Source: JAJPKK01 sp963807015
Lineage (GTDB): Bacteria > Pseudomonadota > Alphaproteobacteria > Rhizobiales > Xanthobacteraceae
DNA length: 64,000 bases
Direction: 5' to 3'
Assembly: GCA_963807015.1 (NCBI GenBank)
Contig: CAWEAS010000015.1
Coordinates: 124,001 to 188,000 of the forward strand
Shown: positions 1 through 10,190 of the stretch, piece after piece
Numbering within the stretch: position 1 is the first letter of the stretch
Layout of the letters: the number at the start of each line of letters is the position of its first letter
Made by a program: the position numbers and the translations under genes
Notes under the pieces: model-generated
Database searches by the model: none
What the model saw: the letters and a program-made list of their open reading frames with translations, nothing else
What the model was told of the DNA's origin: nothing

Positions 1-1512
1 GAGGATTGGATCGTCCGGCGACCGCACGCTCAGGTAACCGCCGATATCGACCGTCTGGTTGAGCCGCAAGCTCGAATGATACGAGCCGGGCGCATAGATC
101 TCGTTGACGCCCAGCGCCTTGAAGGCGCGCCAATTGCGGATCGCCACGCTGGTGTAAACGAGCGGTATCTTGACCGGGTAATGGAGCGCCTCCTTCTGCC
201 GCGCCGGCAGCTCGGGGCAGAGATAGGGGATCATCATGTTCCAGCAGGCGAGCACCACGGCCTTGCCGCGCGCCGCGACTAACGTGCCGTTCCGCGAGTA
301 GATCACCTCGGCTTCCCGCGCCGCGCCCGGCTTCCCGATATTGCGCACGGAGAGCGCGGTGCTGGCGAGCCTGATGCGCACCGGCGCGCCGTCGCGATCG
401 AGCGCGCCATAATCCGCAGCCGCGGTGACGATATCCTCCGCCGACGAGCCAGCAATCGAAGAGGGCATCGACGAGGGCACGAGGCTGCGCACCAGGAGCC
501 GCGCGATCGAGGCGTTGCCGTCGGGAAAATGAAATTTGTAGGAGCCGCCGGTGGCGGCATAGCCGGATGCAGTGAACCCCATATGCGGCGCCGCGCCCGG
601 CGTGAGGCCTAGCCCCTGGAAGCCCGGGAACTCGAACGCCCACACTTCAAGGGCCGCGACGGCCTCGATCCCGACGCCCCACTCGTCATGCGTCCGCGCC
701 TGGAAGACGGGCAGCACGCCCGGATCGACTTTCGCGACATTGAGCAGGAAATCGCGATAGGTCATCCGCGCGAGGCGCGCCTTCTTCTCCTGCGAAGAGA
801 GGCCGGGCATGTAGTCGATCTTGGCCTCGTAAAGCCTCGCGATATCGGCGCGCACCGCAGGCGTGAGCGGTGCCTCGGCCAAGAGCGCGGCCCACGGCTT
901 TGCGCCGACACCGACCACGAGCTTGTCGGCGCCAAATGTCTCGCGGTCGAAGAAGATGCCGCGGCCGAGCCCCAGCCTGCGGTAAAAATCCTTCTTGGTG
1001 CAGGCGGCATCGAGCTTCACCGGATCGACGCCGAGCTTGCGCATGAGCCCGGCTGCAATCACGCTGTAGGGCCGCGGGCTGTCGATCTCCAGCGTTCCGC
1101 CATTGATCAGCTCGATCCGGCCGTTGAGCGCGAATTCGTTGCGTTTCGCGTGCCCGCCAAAGTCGTCGTGATTGTCGAGGATGAGAATGCGCGCTGAAGC
1201 GTCGCGCTCGCGATAGAAATAGGCAGCCGCAAGACCGCTGATGCCGCCGCCGACGATTACGAGATCGTAGGTCTCGACCGCGCTCGGCTCTTGCAGCGCT
1301 AGATCGCCATCGCGCAGTTTGTGCGCGACCTCGAACGATCCAGGATGGCTGCCCCGCAGTCCAGTCAACCGCGGCGGATAGTTTTGAGGCTGCGTTGCCG
1401 CTTCGCCGGCTAAGCCTTCGGTCGCGGCGCCCATCAACATGCCGCCCGCGATCGAGCCGGCCGCAATCGCCACACCATTGAGGAAATCGCGCCGCGCGAT
1501 CGGCCGGTCCAT
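1..1512 (-). CDS. Tat-exported FAD/NAD(P)-binding oxidoreductase, C-terminus outside window
   Basis: Reading right to left, the protein starts with a twin-arginine signal (ARRDFLNG followed by an Ala/Gly-rich hydrophobic stretch). About 80 residues in is a dinucleotide-binding fold, DLVIVGGGISGLAAAYFY, and then an acidic strand end (ILILDN) as in flavin amine oxidase-type proteins. It resembles the spermidine dehydrogenase/NAD(P)-binding family of Rhizobiales. About 500 residues are present and the C-terminus lies beyond position 1. An in-frame ATG at 1533 is an alternative start. Neighbouring genes are periplasmic redox proteins, so a periplasmic role is likely. Substrate is unknown. Confidence 0.75.
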   Translation of the reverse strand, partial: MDRPIARRDFLNGVAIAAGSIAGGMLMGAATEGLAGEAATQPQNYPPRLTGLRGSHPGSFEVAHKLRDGDLALQEPSAVETYDLVIVGGGISGLAAAYFYRERDASARILILDNHDDFGGHAKRNEFALNGRIELINGGTLEIDSPRPYSVIAAGLMRKLGVDPVKLDAACTKKDFYRRLGLGRGIFFDRETFGADKLVVGVGAKPWAALLAEAPLTPAVRADIARLYEAKIDYMPGLSSQEKKARLARMTYRDFLLNVAKVDPGVLPVFQARTHDEWGVGIEAVAALEVWAFEFPGFQGLGLTPGAAPHMGFTASGYAATGGSYKFHFPDGNASIARLLVRSLVPSSMPSSIAGSSAEDIVTAAADYGALDRDGAPVRIRLASTALSVRNIGKPGAAREAEVIYSRNGTLVAARGKAVVLACWNMMIPYLCPELPARQKEALHYPVKIPLVYTSVAIRNWRAFKALGVNEIYAPGSYHSSLRLNQTVDIGGYLSVRSPDDPIL

Positions 1513-1684
1513 TCGAAGTCCCCGATCGTCCATGGATTGGCAACGTCAGGTTAGCGCCGCCGCCGGTCGCCACCCGGCGTCGGGTGGCGCGCGCGCGGCC
1601 AGTTGCTCACCTAGCGAGGTGGCCAAGCTTGAACGCGTCCTTCGCGTCGACGCGGAGGACGCGCTGAGAGAGTGGCGGGTCCGC

Positions 1685-3340
1685 CTAGTTCAGCGGCTCC
1701 ACCTTGACGAGGGCGGCGCCGTGCGCGCTGCCCGTCCAGAAGGTGACCGGCGACGTCGAATTGTCGACGAATACGCTGCGCATGTTGGTTTCCTTCGGCA
1801 GCAGGTATTCGATGGTCGCGCCGGTCTTGGGATCAAGCCTTACCGCCCGGTCCGTGTGCATTGTGCTGGCCCAGATCTCGCCGTTCTTGTCGACGGCGGC
1901 GCGGTACGGATAGGTATAGGCCGGCATCGGCCATTCCGTCATTTTTTCAGTTTTCGTGTCGAACAGTGCGACCTTGTTGCCGCGAAACTCGGTGACGAGG
2001 ATGCGGTCCTGATCATCGATCGTCATCCGCCGTGCGCGCGCATGCGGCGTCGGCAGGTCGTGCCACGTCACCTTGCCGGTCTTGGCGTCGATCTTGCCCA
2101 GATGACCGAGCTGGAACTCGGCCATCCACAAGTTGTTGTGCGAGTCGGAAATGACCTGGTAGATCGAGGCGGGGCGACTGACGAGATCCTTCAGCGGTTG
2201 AAACCGCTCCCACGCGCCGGTGGCGAGATCGAGACGATAGATATCCTGCGTCCCGACGCTCTTGGTCCAAACCTTGCCGTCCACGTCGTGGCGCAGACCG
2301 ACAAAGTTCAGCTGGACACGATAATCATTATATTCAGGGGCCAGCGGATAGAACTTGATTTGCTCCGTCTTGGGATCGAGATTTCCGAGCGCGCCCTGGA
2401 ACATTGTGTCGAACCACAGCGTGCCGCGCTTATCCAGATCGAGCGAGAGATTGCCAACCGGAGCGTCCGCTTTGAAGTGCTGAACGGGGTATTCGGTCAG
2501 CTTGAGGGTTTTCGGGTCGAATTTGGAAATGAAAAGCTCGCCGAAATCCGAATACCAGACGGCGCCCTGCGCATCGACCACCACGTCGTGCGGCTCGATC
2601 GTCGGGCGCGGCAAATCATATTCGGTGATAATCGCCCGCGTCGCCTGACCGGTCGGACGCGGCAGCGTCTTCAACGGATACTCCCACTTGTCGACGGTGC
2701 TTAGATTGATCGTCGCGAGGTATTCGGCCGCCTTTCGATATTGCTCGGGAGTGCCGGACCGCGCCGGGTCGAGCATGCGCTGCGGCTTGATCGGCTGGCT
2801 CACCGGCGCATAGCCCCGCATGCGCGTGATGACCTGCGTCCATTCATCCGCATCGTGGGTCGAGCGGACAATGCGCTCGAGCGTATGACAGCCGGTGCAG
2901 TCCAGCAGGAAAGCCTTTTGATCCTCGGTGCCGGGCATGCTCATCATCCATTCGGCATTGCTGAGCTCGGCAGCGAGATTCTTCGTCTTGCGGAGCTTGA
3001 GGTCGACCTTTGCGGTTTGTTCGTCCGAGACGTCCGCAGTCGCCGCGCCATCGAGATCGTAGCCAACGGCGCGAATCTTGATCGCGTATTTCCCCGCCGC
3101 CAATCGATCCGCCGGAAACTGGTAACGGCCCTGCGCGTCCGTGATGACGCTCACCGCGACGGTCGAGCCGAGCTTCTTCGCGCTGACCACCACCCCCTCC
3201 ATGGCGCCTTCGGCCTCGGACGAGACCTGCCCGGTTAAGGCCGAGGATGCAGCGCTTTGCGCAGCAACCGGCAGCACCGCGGAGGCGAGAATGACGGCAG
3301 AGCTTGCGGTCAGGATTGGCAACATACGACGTGTTCGCAT
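1685..3340 (-). CDS. Periplasmic Vgb-like beta-propeller protein with carboxypeptidase-regulatory-like domain and one c-type haem motif
   Basis: The start at 3340 follows GGAGG and gives an N-terminal signal peptide (MRTRRMLPILTASSAV) cleaved near VAAQSA. Domains in order: a carboxypeptidase-regulatory-like beta sandwich (about residues 35-115, ending in VDLKLRKTKNL); a short helical segment with a CTGCH haem c motif near residue 148; then repeats with W-Y/F-D blades (VWYSDFGE, LWFDTMFQG, LWMAEFQLG, IWASTMHTD) like virginiamycin B lyase propellers. The haem suggests electron transfer rather than lyase chemistry. It diverges from the molybdenum hydroxylase genes across a 300-bp gap (3341-3641) where I see no further gene. 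It may be the electron acceptor for neighbouring dehydrogenases; that is inference. Confidence 0.8.
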   Translation of the reverse strand: MRTRRMLPILTASSAVILASAVLPVAAQSAASSALTGQVSSEAEGAMEGVVVSAKKLGSTVAVSVITDAQGRYQFPADRLAAGKYAIKIRAVGYDLDGAATADVSDEQTAKVDLKLRKTKNLAAELSNAEWMMSMPGTEDQKAFLLDCTGCHTLERIVRSTHDADEWTQVITRMRGYAPVSQPIKPQRMLDPARSGTPEQYRKAAEYLATINLSTVDKWEYPLKTLPRPTGQATRAIITEYDLPRPTIEPHDVVVDAQGAVWYSDFGELFISKFDPKTLKLTEYPVQHFKADAPVGNLSLDLDKRGTLWFDTMFQGALGNLDPKTEQIKFYPLAPEYNDYRVQLNFVGLRHDVDGKVWTKSVGTQDIYRLDLATGAWERFQPLKDLVSRPASIYQVISDSHNNLWMAEFQLGHLGKIDAKTGKVTWHDLPTPHARARRMTIDDQDRILVTEFRGNKVALFDTKTEKMTEWPMPAYTYPYRAAVDKNGEIWASTMHTDRAVRLDPKTGATIEYLLPKETNMRSVFVDNSTSPVTFWTGSAHGAALVKVEPLN

Positions 3341-3641
3341 TGATTCCTCCCAAGGCTTCTGTCGCAGCATTCAGCGGCAAAGCATCTTGCCCACCACTGT
3401 AAAATACGCTGCGGCTCGGCGCCACCGGCTTTATGGCGCTGATGCACATCCTGGTTGGCCAGAGCCTCGCAGCTGTTGGACGGATATTTGGCTCAAGCCT
3501 ACGGCTTTCCGCAGACGTGTCGGGGCGGCTCGGCGGCGCGTTTCATTTTGAAGACGCCTTGAACGGTACCCCCGCTCAGATAAAGTCGGGCAAAAGCATG
3601 CATTTGTTGCAGGCGCGATAACGATTTCCGGGAGGCAACCG

Positions 3642-4106
3642 ATGGCCCACCAGGCACTCACGGTCAACGGCAGGTCGTATGCGATCGAGGTCGATGACCC
3701 CGATATGCCGCTGCTCTACGCTTTGCGCGACGATCTTGGCCTGAACAATCCGCGGTTCGGCTGCGGCCTCGGCCAGTGCGGCGCCTGCACGGTCCACATC
3801 GACGGACGCCCGGTGCGCTCCTGCGTGACGCCGGTATCGTCGGTCGGGGATGGCAAGATCACAACGCTCGCGGGTCTCGGCACGCCGGAGAAGCCGCATC
3901 CGATCCAGCGCGCCTGGCTCGACGAACAGGTGTCGCAGTGCGCCTACTGCATCAACGGCTGGATCATGACCGCCGCCGCGCTGCTCGCCGAAAAGCCGCA
4001 GCCGACCGACGCCGAGATCAAGGACGCGTTCGCGTCGCTGATCTGTCGCTGCGGAACTCATGGCGCGGCGATCCGCGCCGTCAAGCGCGCCGCGCACTCG
4101 ATCTGA
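3642..4106 (+). CDS. Molybdenum hydroxylase [2Fe-2S] subunit (IorA-like)
   Basis: This 154-residue protein has the two iron-sulphur cysteine sets of xanthine oxidase-family small subunits: GCGLGQCGACTVHIDG near residue 42 with RSCVTP about 15 residues on, and QCAYCINGW plus ICRCGTH in the C-terminal half. It passes electrons from the molybdopterin subunit, whose gene starts 11 bases downstream. The start follows GGGAGG. Closest named type is the isoquinoline 1-oxidoreductase alpha subunit, but aldehyde and nicotinate-type hydroxylases share this design, so the substrate is not fixed. Confidence 0.9.
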   Translation: MAHQALTVNGRSYAIEVDDPDMPLLYALRDDLGLNNPRFGCGLGQCGACTVHIDGRPVRSCVTPVSSVGDGKITTLAGLGTPEKPHPIQRAWLDEQVSQCAYCINGWIMTAAALLAEKPQPTDAEIKDAFASLICRCGTHGAAIRAVKRAAHSI

Positions 4107-4117
4107 GGAGGCGAGCG

Positions 4118-6373
4118 ATGTCCGTCGAACTCAATCGCCGCGCCTTCATCTCCTCGACCGGCGCGCTCGTGGTCGCGCTTGCCGCGCCCGATCTCGCCGA
4201 AGCCGCAACCGGCGCTGCTGGTGCCGCGCTCGCCCCCGACCAGCTCGATTCCTACGTCGCGATCGAGAAGGACGGCAGCATCACCGCCTATTACGGCAAG
4301 ATCGACGGCGGCCAGGGCCTCGGCACTTCAATTCCGCAAATGATCGCCGAAGAACTCGATGTGCCGCTCGCGCGCGTGCGTCTCGTCATGGGCGACACGG
4401 CGCGCACCGTCAACATGGGCGGAGCGAGCGCCGCCACCGGCATTTCCCGCGCCGGCATGAACCTGCGCGAGATGGCGGCCGAGGCGCGCCGGCTGATGAT
4501 TGGGATGGCGGCGAAATCGCTCGGCGTTGCTCCGGAGCAATTAACGATCGCGGACGGCGTTATCAGCGACAAGGCGGGCGGCCGGCGCGTCACCTATGCC
4601 GAGCTCGTCGGCGGGGGCCGGTTCGACGCCCCGGTGCAGTGGAACGGCCAACTCGGACTCAATCTCGCAGTCAAAGGCAACGCCAAGCTTAAAGAGCCGA
4701 AGGACTTCAAAGTCATCGGCAGATCACCGCCGCGCCGCGACCTGCCCGGAAAAGTGTTCGGCACGCTTGAGATGGCGCCGGATGTCCGGCTGCCCGGCAT
4801 GCTGCACGCTCGCATGATCCGGCCGACCGTCGCGGGCGCCGTGCCGGTCGAGGTCGACGAAGCCTCGATCGCCGACATTCCAGGCGCGCGCATGGTGTGG
4901 ATCAAGAACCTGCTCGCGGTCGTCGCCGAAAAGGAATGGAACGCGGTGCGGGCGGCGCAGAAACTCAAGGTGACGTGGTCGCAATCCACGCCAAACTTCC
5001 CGGGCCATGACGGGCTGCACGCGCACATCCGCAAGGCCTCGGTCGTCAAACGCCATATCCAAATGGCGAACGGCGATTTCGATGAGGGGATCAAGCGCGC
5101 GGTTCGCATCATTGAAGGCGACTACGAATTCCCGACCCACTCACATTCCTCGACGGGCCCGGCCTGCGGCGTCGCCGACGTGCGCGACGGTGCCTGCACG
5201 CTCTACACCTCGACCCAGAAACCGCATTATGCGGCCGAAGGCGTCGCCGAGCTTCTCGGCCTGCCGCGCGACAAGGTGCGGGCGATCTGGATGTTCGGCA
5301 CCGGAAGTTATGGCCGCAACGACCAGGGCGATGCGACTGCCGACGCCGCGGTGCTGTCGCAGCATCTCGGCCGCCCGGTGCGCGTGCAGTACATGCGCCA
5401 CGAGGGCATCGCATGGGATCCCAAGGGCACCGCCACGGTCAACCGCAGCAAGGTCGGCCTCGACGGCGAAGGCAAGATCATCGCTTACGAGAACATCAGC
5501 AAAGGGTTCTCGCGCCTCGACGTCGCCACCAACGAGGGCCGGCCCGCCGACCTTCTCACGGGCCATCTGCTCGGCGTTCCGCTCAAGCCGGAACAGAGCT
5601 TCGAGATTCCGGTCGCCTCCTACACGTTCGAGCACAAACGGCTCGGCTGGGAGACCATTCCGCCGCTGATGGACCGCGCCTCGCCGATGCGAACGACGCA
5701 CCTGCGCGATCCTTACGGACCGCCGATCCTGTTCGGCAGCGAATCCTTCATGGACGAGGTCGCGGCGGCGACCGACACCGATCCGGTGGATTTCCGCCTG
5801 CGCTATCTCACCCATCCGCGCGACCGCGAGGCGGTGCGCATCGCGGCCGAGCATTTCGGGTGGGACAAGCGGTCGTCCCCGCGCCGTGACCAGCGCGCCG
5901 CCGATGTGGCGGTCGGGCGCGGCATTGCCTACCGGCGGCATTTCACCACCTTCATCGCGCTGGTCGCGGAAGTGCGGGTGCACCGCCGCACCGGCGTGAT
6001 CGAGCCACTGCGCTATGTCTGCGCCCATGATGTCGGGCTCATCGTCAATCCCGACACTCTGCGCCACGTCATCGACCGCCAATTGGTGTACGGCACCAGC
6101 CGCGCGATGTTCGAGGAACTGCAGTTCGATGACAAAATGGTCACGAGTATCGACTGGGAAACCTATCCGGTGCTGCGGGCGGACTTCCCGCTGCCGCAGA
6201 TCGACATCGTGCTGATCAACCGCCCTGAGGAGGCGCCGTCGGGAGCCGCCGAAATGGCGCTCGGCCTCGTGCCGGCCGCTGTCGGCAACGCGGTGTTCGA
6301 TGCCACCGGCGTTCGGCTGCGGCGAGTGCCCTTCACGCCGGCGCGCGTCAAGACGGCACTCGACAACGCCTGA
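4118..6373 (+). CDS. Molybdopterin-binding subunit of an IorB-like oxidoreductase, Tat-exported
   Basis: The start at 4118 is preceded by GAGGAGG and gives a Tat signal (LNRRAFISSTGALVVALAAP). The 751 residues match the length of single-subunit aldehyde/isoquinoline oxidoreductase large chains. Family signatures include GQGLGTSIPQMIAEELDV, a GTGSYGRN segment and a GAAEMALGLVPAAVGNAVFDATG stretch near the C-terminus, the usual site of the catalytic Glu. A longer frame running in from 3776 is an extension through the upstream gene and is not the true start. It forms a heterodimer with the preceding [2Fe-2S] subunit. Electrons probably go to a periplasmic cytochrome. Confidence 0.88.
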   Translation: MSVELNRRAFISSTGALVVALAAPDLAEAATGAAGAALAPDQLDSYVAIEKDGSITAYYGKIDGGQGLGTSIPQMIAEELDVPLARVRLVMGDTARTVNMGGASAATGISRAGMNLREMAAEARRLMIGMAAKSLGVAPEQLTIADGVISDKAGGRRVTYAELVGGGRFDAPVQWNGQLGLNLAVKGNAKLKEPKDFKVIGRSPPRRDLPGKVFGTLEMAPDVRLPGMLHARMIRPTVAGAVPVEVDEASIADIPGARMVWIKNLLAVVAEKEWNAVRAAQKLKVTWSQSTPNFPGHDGLHAHIRKASVVKRHIQMANGDFDEGIKRAVRIIEGDYEFPTHSHSSTGPACGVADVRDGACTLYTSTQKPHYAAEGVAELLGLPRDKVRAIWMFGTGSYGRNDQGDATADAAVLSQHLGRPVRVQYMRHEGIAWDPKGTATVNRSKVGLDGEGKIIAYENISKGFSRLDVATNEGRPADLLTGHLLGVPLKPEQSFEIPVASYTFEHKRLGWETIPPLMDRASPMRTTHLRDPYGPPILFGSESFMDEVAAATDTDPVDFRLRYLTHPRDREAVRIAAEHFGWDKRSSPRRDQRAADVAVGRGIAYRRHFTTFIALVAEVRVHRRTGVIEPLRYVCAHDVGLIVNPDTLRHVIDRQLVYGTSRAMFEELQFDDKMVTSIDWETYPVLRADFPLPQIDIVLINRPEEAPSGAAEMALGLVPAAVGNAVFDATGVRLRRVPFTPARVKTALDNA

Positions 6374-6550
6374 GACCAGCGAGGCCCCAGACTTCTTCGA
6401 AGCTCCAACGCGGCGACCCCGGGAGCGAACTGCGCGCACATCGCAAGGGCGATGGCGGTGACCGCCGACCCCAATGGCGTCAGCTGGCGCAATGGTGTTT
6501 GATTGGGATCGCGTTCGTTTTGACACACCGGGCTGCCCAAGGAGGAAATC

Positions 6551-7048
6551 ATGCGTCTTAAATCCTGCCTGATCCCGCTCACCGCGATAGTCGCCATCGC
6601 GTCCGTTGCGGAAGCATCTGCCCAGGCGATGGTTCGCGAGCAGAAGGTCATCTCAAGCGCCGGCGCTCGCGCCTTGGTGGACGCCTGCACGGCATGGGCT
6701 GAACATAATCACGTGACGCTCGCGATGTCGGTGTTGGATTGGGCGGGGAACCAGATCGAGTCCCATGCGATGGAAGGGGCGGCCGCGAACTCTATCGATA
6801 CGGCTTTGCTGAAGGCGAAATCGGGGCTGCGCTGGCGTCGACCAACCTCGGAAATGAACAAGATCGTGCGGTCGGGCCAAAACCTGGCGCCGACATTCAT
6901 GCACGATTTTCCGCAGCCTGGCGCGCTGCCAATCGTGGTCGACGGCGAGGTCATCGGGTCGATGGGGGTTTCGAGCGCGGACGGCGAGAAATGCGCGCAA
7001 GCCGCCATCGACGCGGTGTTCAGCAAACAAAGGACCGCTGCGCCATAA
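6551..7048 (+). CDS. Exported HbpS/GlcG-family (DUF336) protein
   Basis: A 165-residue protein with a Sec signal (LIPLTAIVAIASVAEASAQA). The mature part matches the GlcG/HbpS fold: ALVDACTAWAEHNHVTLAMSVLDWAGN, a mid-protein segment of the FMHDFPQPGALPIVVDGEVIGSMGVSSADGEK type, and a C-terminal AIDAVF helix. Members bind haem or small cofactors and are often found beside alcohol and aldehyde dehydrogenases. Here it lies between the molybdenum hydroxylase and a PQQ dehydrogenase. GAGGAAATC precedes the start. Confidence 0.82.
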   Translation: MRLKSCLIPLTAIVAIASVAEASAQAMVREQKVISSAGARALVDACTAWAEHNHVTLAMSVLDWAGNQIESHAMEGAAANSIDTALLKAKSGLRWRRPTSEMNKIVRSGQNLAPTFMHDFPQPGALPIVVDGEVIGSMGVSSADGEKCAQAAIDAVFSKQRTAAP

Positions 7049-7165
7049 GCCGAAAGCATTAATTCCCGCGGGGCGCTTGCTGAGCGATCCCCGCGTGGCT
7101 TGAAGTTATGACGTTGTGTCTGCCGATATCAAAACTGACGTCGAACTGGTGGATGGGAGGAACTC

Positions 7166-8891
7166 ATGGCGAAACGCAGCGCTTCGATCCTGGTTGCCTT
7201 GCTGGCGAGCAGCGCGTTCGCGTTGCCTGCGATCGGAGGCGACGTGACGCCGGAACGGCTGATCAATGCCGACAAGGAGCCCCAGAACTGGCTGATGAAT
7301 CACCGTACCTATGATGGTCAGCGATTCTCGCCGCTCGCCCGCATAAACAAGGATAACGTCAAAAACCTGCGCCTTGTTTATGCGGTCCCGCTCGGAGGCA
7401 GCGCGGGCAATGAGTTCAATGAGGCCACGCCGCTGGCCGAGGATGGGTTCCTTTACATCACCGATTCCTGGGGCGTTCTTTACAAGATCGACGCGACGTC
7501 GGGAGACCGCGGCCGCATCGTCTGGCGCATGGACCCGAAGCAGGAGCGCCAGCAGGCCAATCGCGGCGCGGCGTTCTGGCGCAATCTCGTCATCACGCCG
7601 GCCAACCACCCCGCCCGCGTCATCGCGACCGACAAGGAAACGGGCAAGGTGGCCTGGGAGACCAACGTCACGTTCGGCGCATCCCAGATGGGCAACACCG
7701 GAGCACCGCTCGTCGTCAAAGATAAGGTCGTCTTCGGAGCAGCCGGGAGCAACTCCGGCTGGCGCGGCTGGATCGCGGCGCTTGATGCCGCCACCGGCAA
7801 GCGCGACTGGCTGACCTATACCATTCCGGCCCCCGGCGAACCTGGCAGCGAAACGTGGAAGGGCAATAACAACGCCTGGCAAACCGGCGGCGGCGCTGTA
7901 TGGCTCACCGGCACCTACGATCCGGACACCAACCAGATGATCTGGGGCACCGGCAACCCCGTGCCGATGATGAATGCCTATGCGCGCCCAGGCGACAACC
8001 TCTACACCAACAGTGCGCTCTCGATTAATCCCGACACCGGCAAGATGAACTGGTACTTCCAGTACACGCCCGGCGACCACTGGGATTTCGACGAGGCTCA
8101 CACCCACATCCTCATCGATGCTGAAATCAACGGCGAGAAGCGGAAGCTCATCACCCATTCGGGGCGGAACGGCTTCACTTACACGTTCGAACGGGGGAAC
8201 GGACAACTCCTCCTCGCCAAGCCTTACATGGACAATATCAATTGGACGAAAGGCATCGATCAGAAAACCGGCAAGCCGCTCGATTACGATCCCAACAAGG
8301 ATGTGCAGACCTATGCGAACGTCGCTGCTCCAACTCCCAGCGAACCGGTCAAACACCTCTGCCCCAATCGGATGGGCGGCAGCAATTTCTGGCCGACGTC
8401 CTACAGCCCCAGGACGAAGCTCCTCTACATCCCGGCCCTGACCGCGTGCGAGGATGTGACAAACAACAGGGATTTCGCCGCCGCGGGGAAGGCGAACGGC
8501 TGGTTCGTAAGATCAGGCGGCGGCTACCGCGCGCCGGAACGCTACGAAAGCAATCTCACGGTCGTCGACCCGCTTTACCGGCGAGGTCAAGAAGAACATC
8601 CATCTGCGCTACCCGAATTTCAGCGGCACGCTCGCGACGGGCGGCGGCGTTGTGTTCCTGGCGCTCCTCGACGGCACCATCGCGGCTTATGACGACACGA
8701 CCCTCGACGAACTGTGGAAGATCAATGTCGGCTCGGGCTTCTCGGCGCCGCCGATGACGTTTGAAGTCAACGGCAAGCAATACATCGCGATCGCGTCAGG
8801 GTTGGGCGCCGGCGCCAAGGTCAAGCTCGACAATACGCCGGAGCTGCGAGACCAGCGCAACGCGACGGTGCTTTACGTGTTCGGGCTGTAA
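7166..8891 (+). pseudogene. PQQ-dependent dehydrogenase, one frameshift
   Basis: Starts after GGGAGG with a signal peptide (ASILVALLASSAFALPAIG). Propeller motifs of quinoprotein alcohol dehydrogenases follow: NWLMNHRTYDGQRFSPL, NAWQTGGGAVW, PGDHWDFDEAHTH and GRNGFTYTF. The frame breaks near 8,580, where one extra base in CTTTACC moves the reading from VVDPL into a wrong frame. The correct frame resumes as TGEVKKNIHLRYPNF and continues through GTLATGGGVVFLALLDGTI and APPMTFEVNGKQYIAIASG to the stop at 8891. The reconstructed protein is about 575 residues, normal for the family. The single break in a short T run could be a sequencing error. It would oxidise an alcohol or aldehyde in the periplasm. 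Confidence 0.85.
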
Positions 8892-9022
8892 CACGCGCCT
8901 CATTGCGCTATCCGATCGGTGTCGGGTGCGAGCGCATCATCGATGCGCTGCGGGCGATATCGCGTTCGAGCTTTGCGTAGACCGCGAGAACCGCGAATCG
9001 CGCTCCACGTTCGCCTATCAGA

Positions 9023-10039
9023 CTACTTCGCCACCTTGAGCTCGCTGCGCGGCGGCAGATAGGTGTCGGTGTAGACCGCGTCCGCCGAAGGTACGGCTTT
9101 GAGCTGAAGGCCCTCGGCAATCTGCTTGAGCATCTCCTGCAACTTCGCAGGATCAATATGGCTGTATCCGTTGGCAAGGACGTTCGGCGTGAGCACCCCA
9201 TAGTCGAACGTCATCTTGATGCGCGCTTTCTCGATGTCGGGCAGGACCAGCGGGTCGTGTTTTTTGACTGACGCTACGGCCGCGTCAGGGTCGGTGATCA
9301 GAGCATTCATGCCGTGAACGACACCCCGAATGAAATTCCGCACCACTTCCGGGTTGTTCTTTGCAAACGCCGGCTTGACGACGATGGCCTTGCCGTAGAC
9401 CTGCAGACCGAATTCCGAATAGGGCAGGATCCGGATCTCTGATTCAGGGATGTTGAGCGCCCGGATGTTCAGCATCACCGTCGGAACATCGCCGCTGATG
9501 GCGTCCGCTTGCCCGCGCAGCAGCAACGGCTCGCGTAGTTCGGGCGAGACGTTGATCCATTGGATCGCGCTCTCATCGAGGCCGTTGATCTTGGCAAATA
9601 GCGGGAACAATTGGCGGCTGGCGTCACCCAGCGGCGATGCCAATTTCTTGCCGATCAGATCGCGCGGTGACTTGATACTGCTGCTCGCTTTCGTGGCGAG
9701 GCCGGTGGTTCCCTTGTCATGCGCGATCATCACCGCGATCAATTTCTGATTCGGGTTCTGGTCGTTGAAGCGGATCATGGCATTCAAGTCGGCATAGCCG
9801 AGGTCATAAGCGCCGCTCGCGACTTTTGTCACCGTATCGCCCGAGCCGACGCCGCGGTCGACAGTGACGTTCAGACCGAGCTTCTTGAACGTGCCGTCAT
9901 CTGCCGGAAGCGTGAAAGCACCTTGCTGCCCCTGGAACGCCCAATCGAGCAGGAAGCGCACGGCAGTCTCGGCCTGCGCGGCCGGTGCGGCGAGACCCGT
10001 GCAACAGGCGGCGACAAGGCATTTCAATAGGAAGCGCAT
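9023..10039 (-). CDS. NMT1/THI5-like periplasmic substrate-binding protein
   Basis: The start at 10039 has GGAG upstream and a signal peptide (LLKCLVAACCTGLAAPAAQA). The mature protein begins VRFLLDWAFQGQQGAFTLPADDGTFKKLGL, the opening of NMT1/THI5-type ABC binding proteins, with a GDTVTKVASGAYDLGYAD segment. These bind pyrimidine-like, sulphonate or aromatic ligands. No permease or ATPase gene is nearby, so its partner is elsewhere or it serves another transporter. It is divergent from the M20 hydrolase gene, suggesting shared control. Confidence 0.82.
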   Translation of the reverse strand: MRFLLKCLVAACCTGLAAPAAQAETAVRFLLDWAFQGQQGAFTLPADDGTFKKLGLNVTVDRGVGSGDTVTKVASGAYDLGYADLNAMIRFNDQNPNQKLIAVMIAHDKGTTGLATKASSSIKSPRDLIGKKLASPLGDASRQLFPLFAKINGLDESAIQWINVSPELREPLLLRGQADAISGDVPTVMLNIRALNIPESEIRILPYSEFGLQVYGKAIVVKPAFAKNNPEVVRNFIRGVVHGMNALITDPDAAVASVKKHDPLVLPDIEKARIKMTFDYGVLTPNVLANGYSHIDPAKLQEMLKQIAEGLQLKAVPSADAVYTDTYLPPRSELKVAK

Positions 10040-10190
10040 GGATTTCTTACTCCGTAAGCTGGATGCTGCCATCGCATTCTGAAGCCCGCGTTGCGCAATC
10101 AATACGGTTGATCGGATTACAGTATTATTGTATCCAATCCGTCGCGCAAGCGGAATCTTGCAACACTTCGCCCCAGGGAGCGGCTGGTCG

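Noticed and set aside
1439..2704. Long plus-strand open frame (421 residues) over the propeller gene
   Set aside because: Arginine/alanine-rich shadow of the minus-strand gene; high GC removes stops in all frames and no domain is visible.
5141..6526. Long minus-strand frame (461 residues) opposite the molybdopterin subunit
   Set aside because: Antisense shadow of a well-recognised family gene; composition and residue use unlike a real protein.
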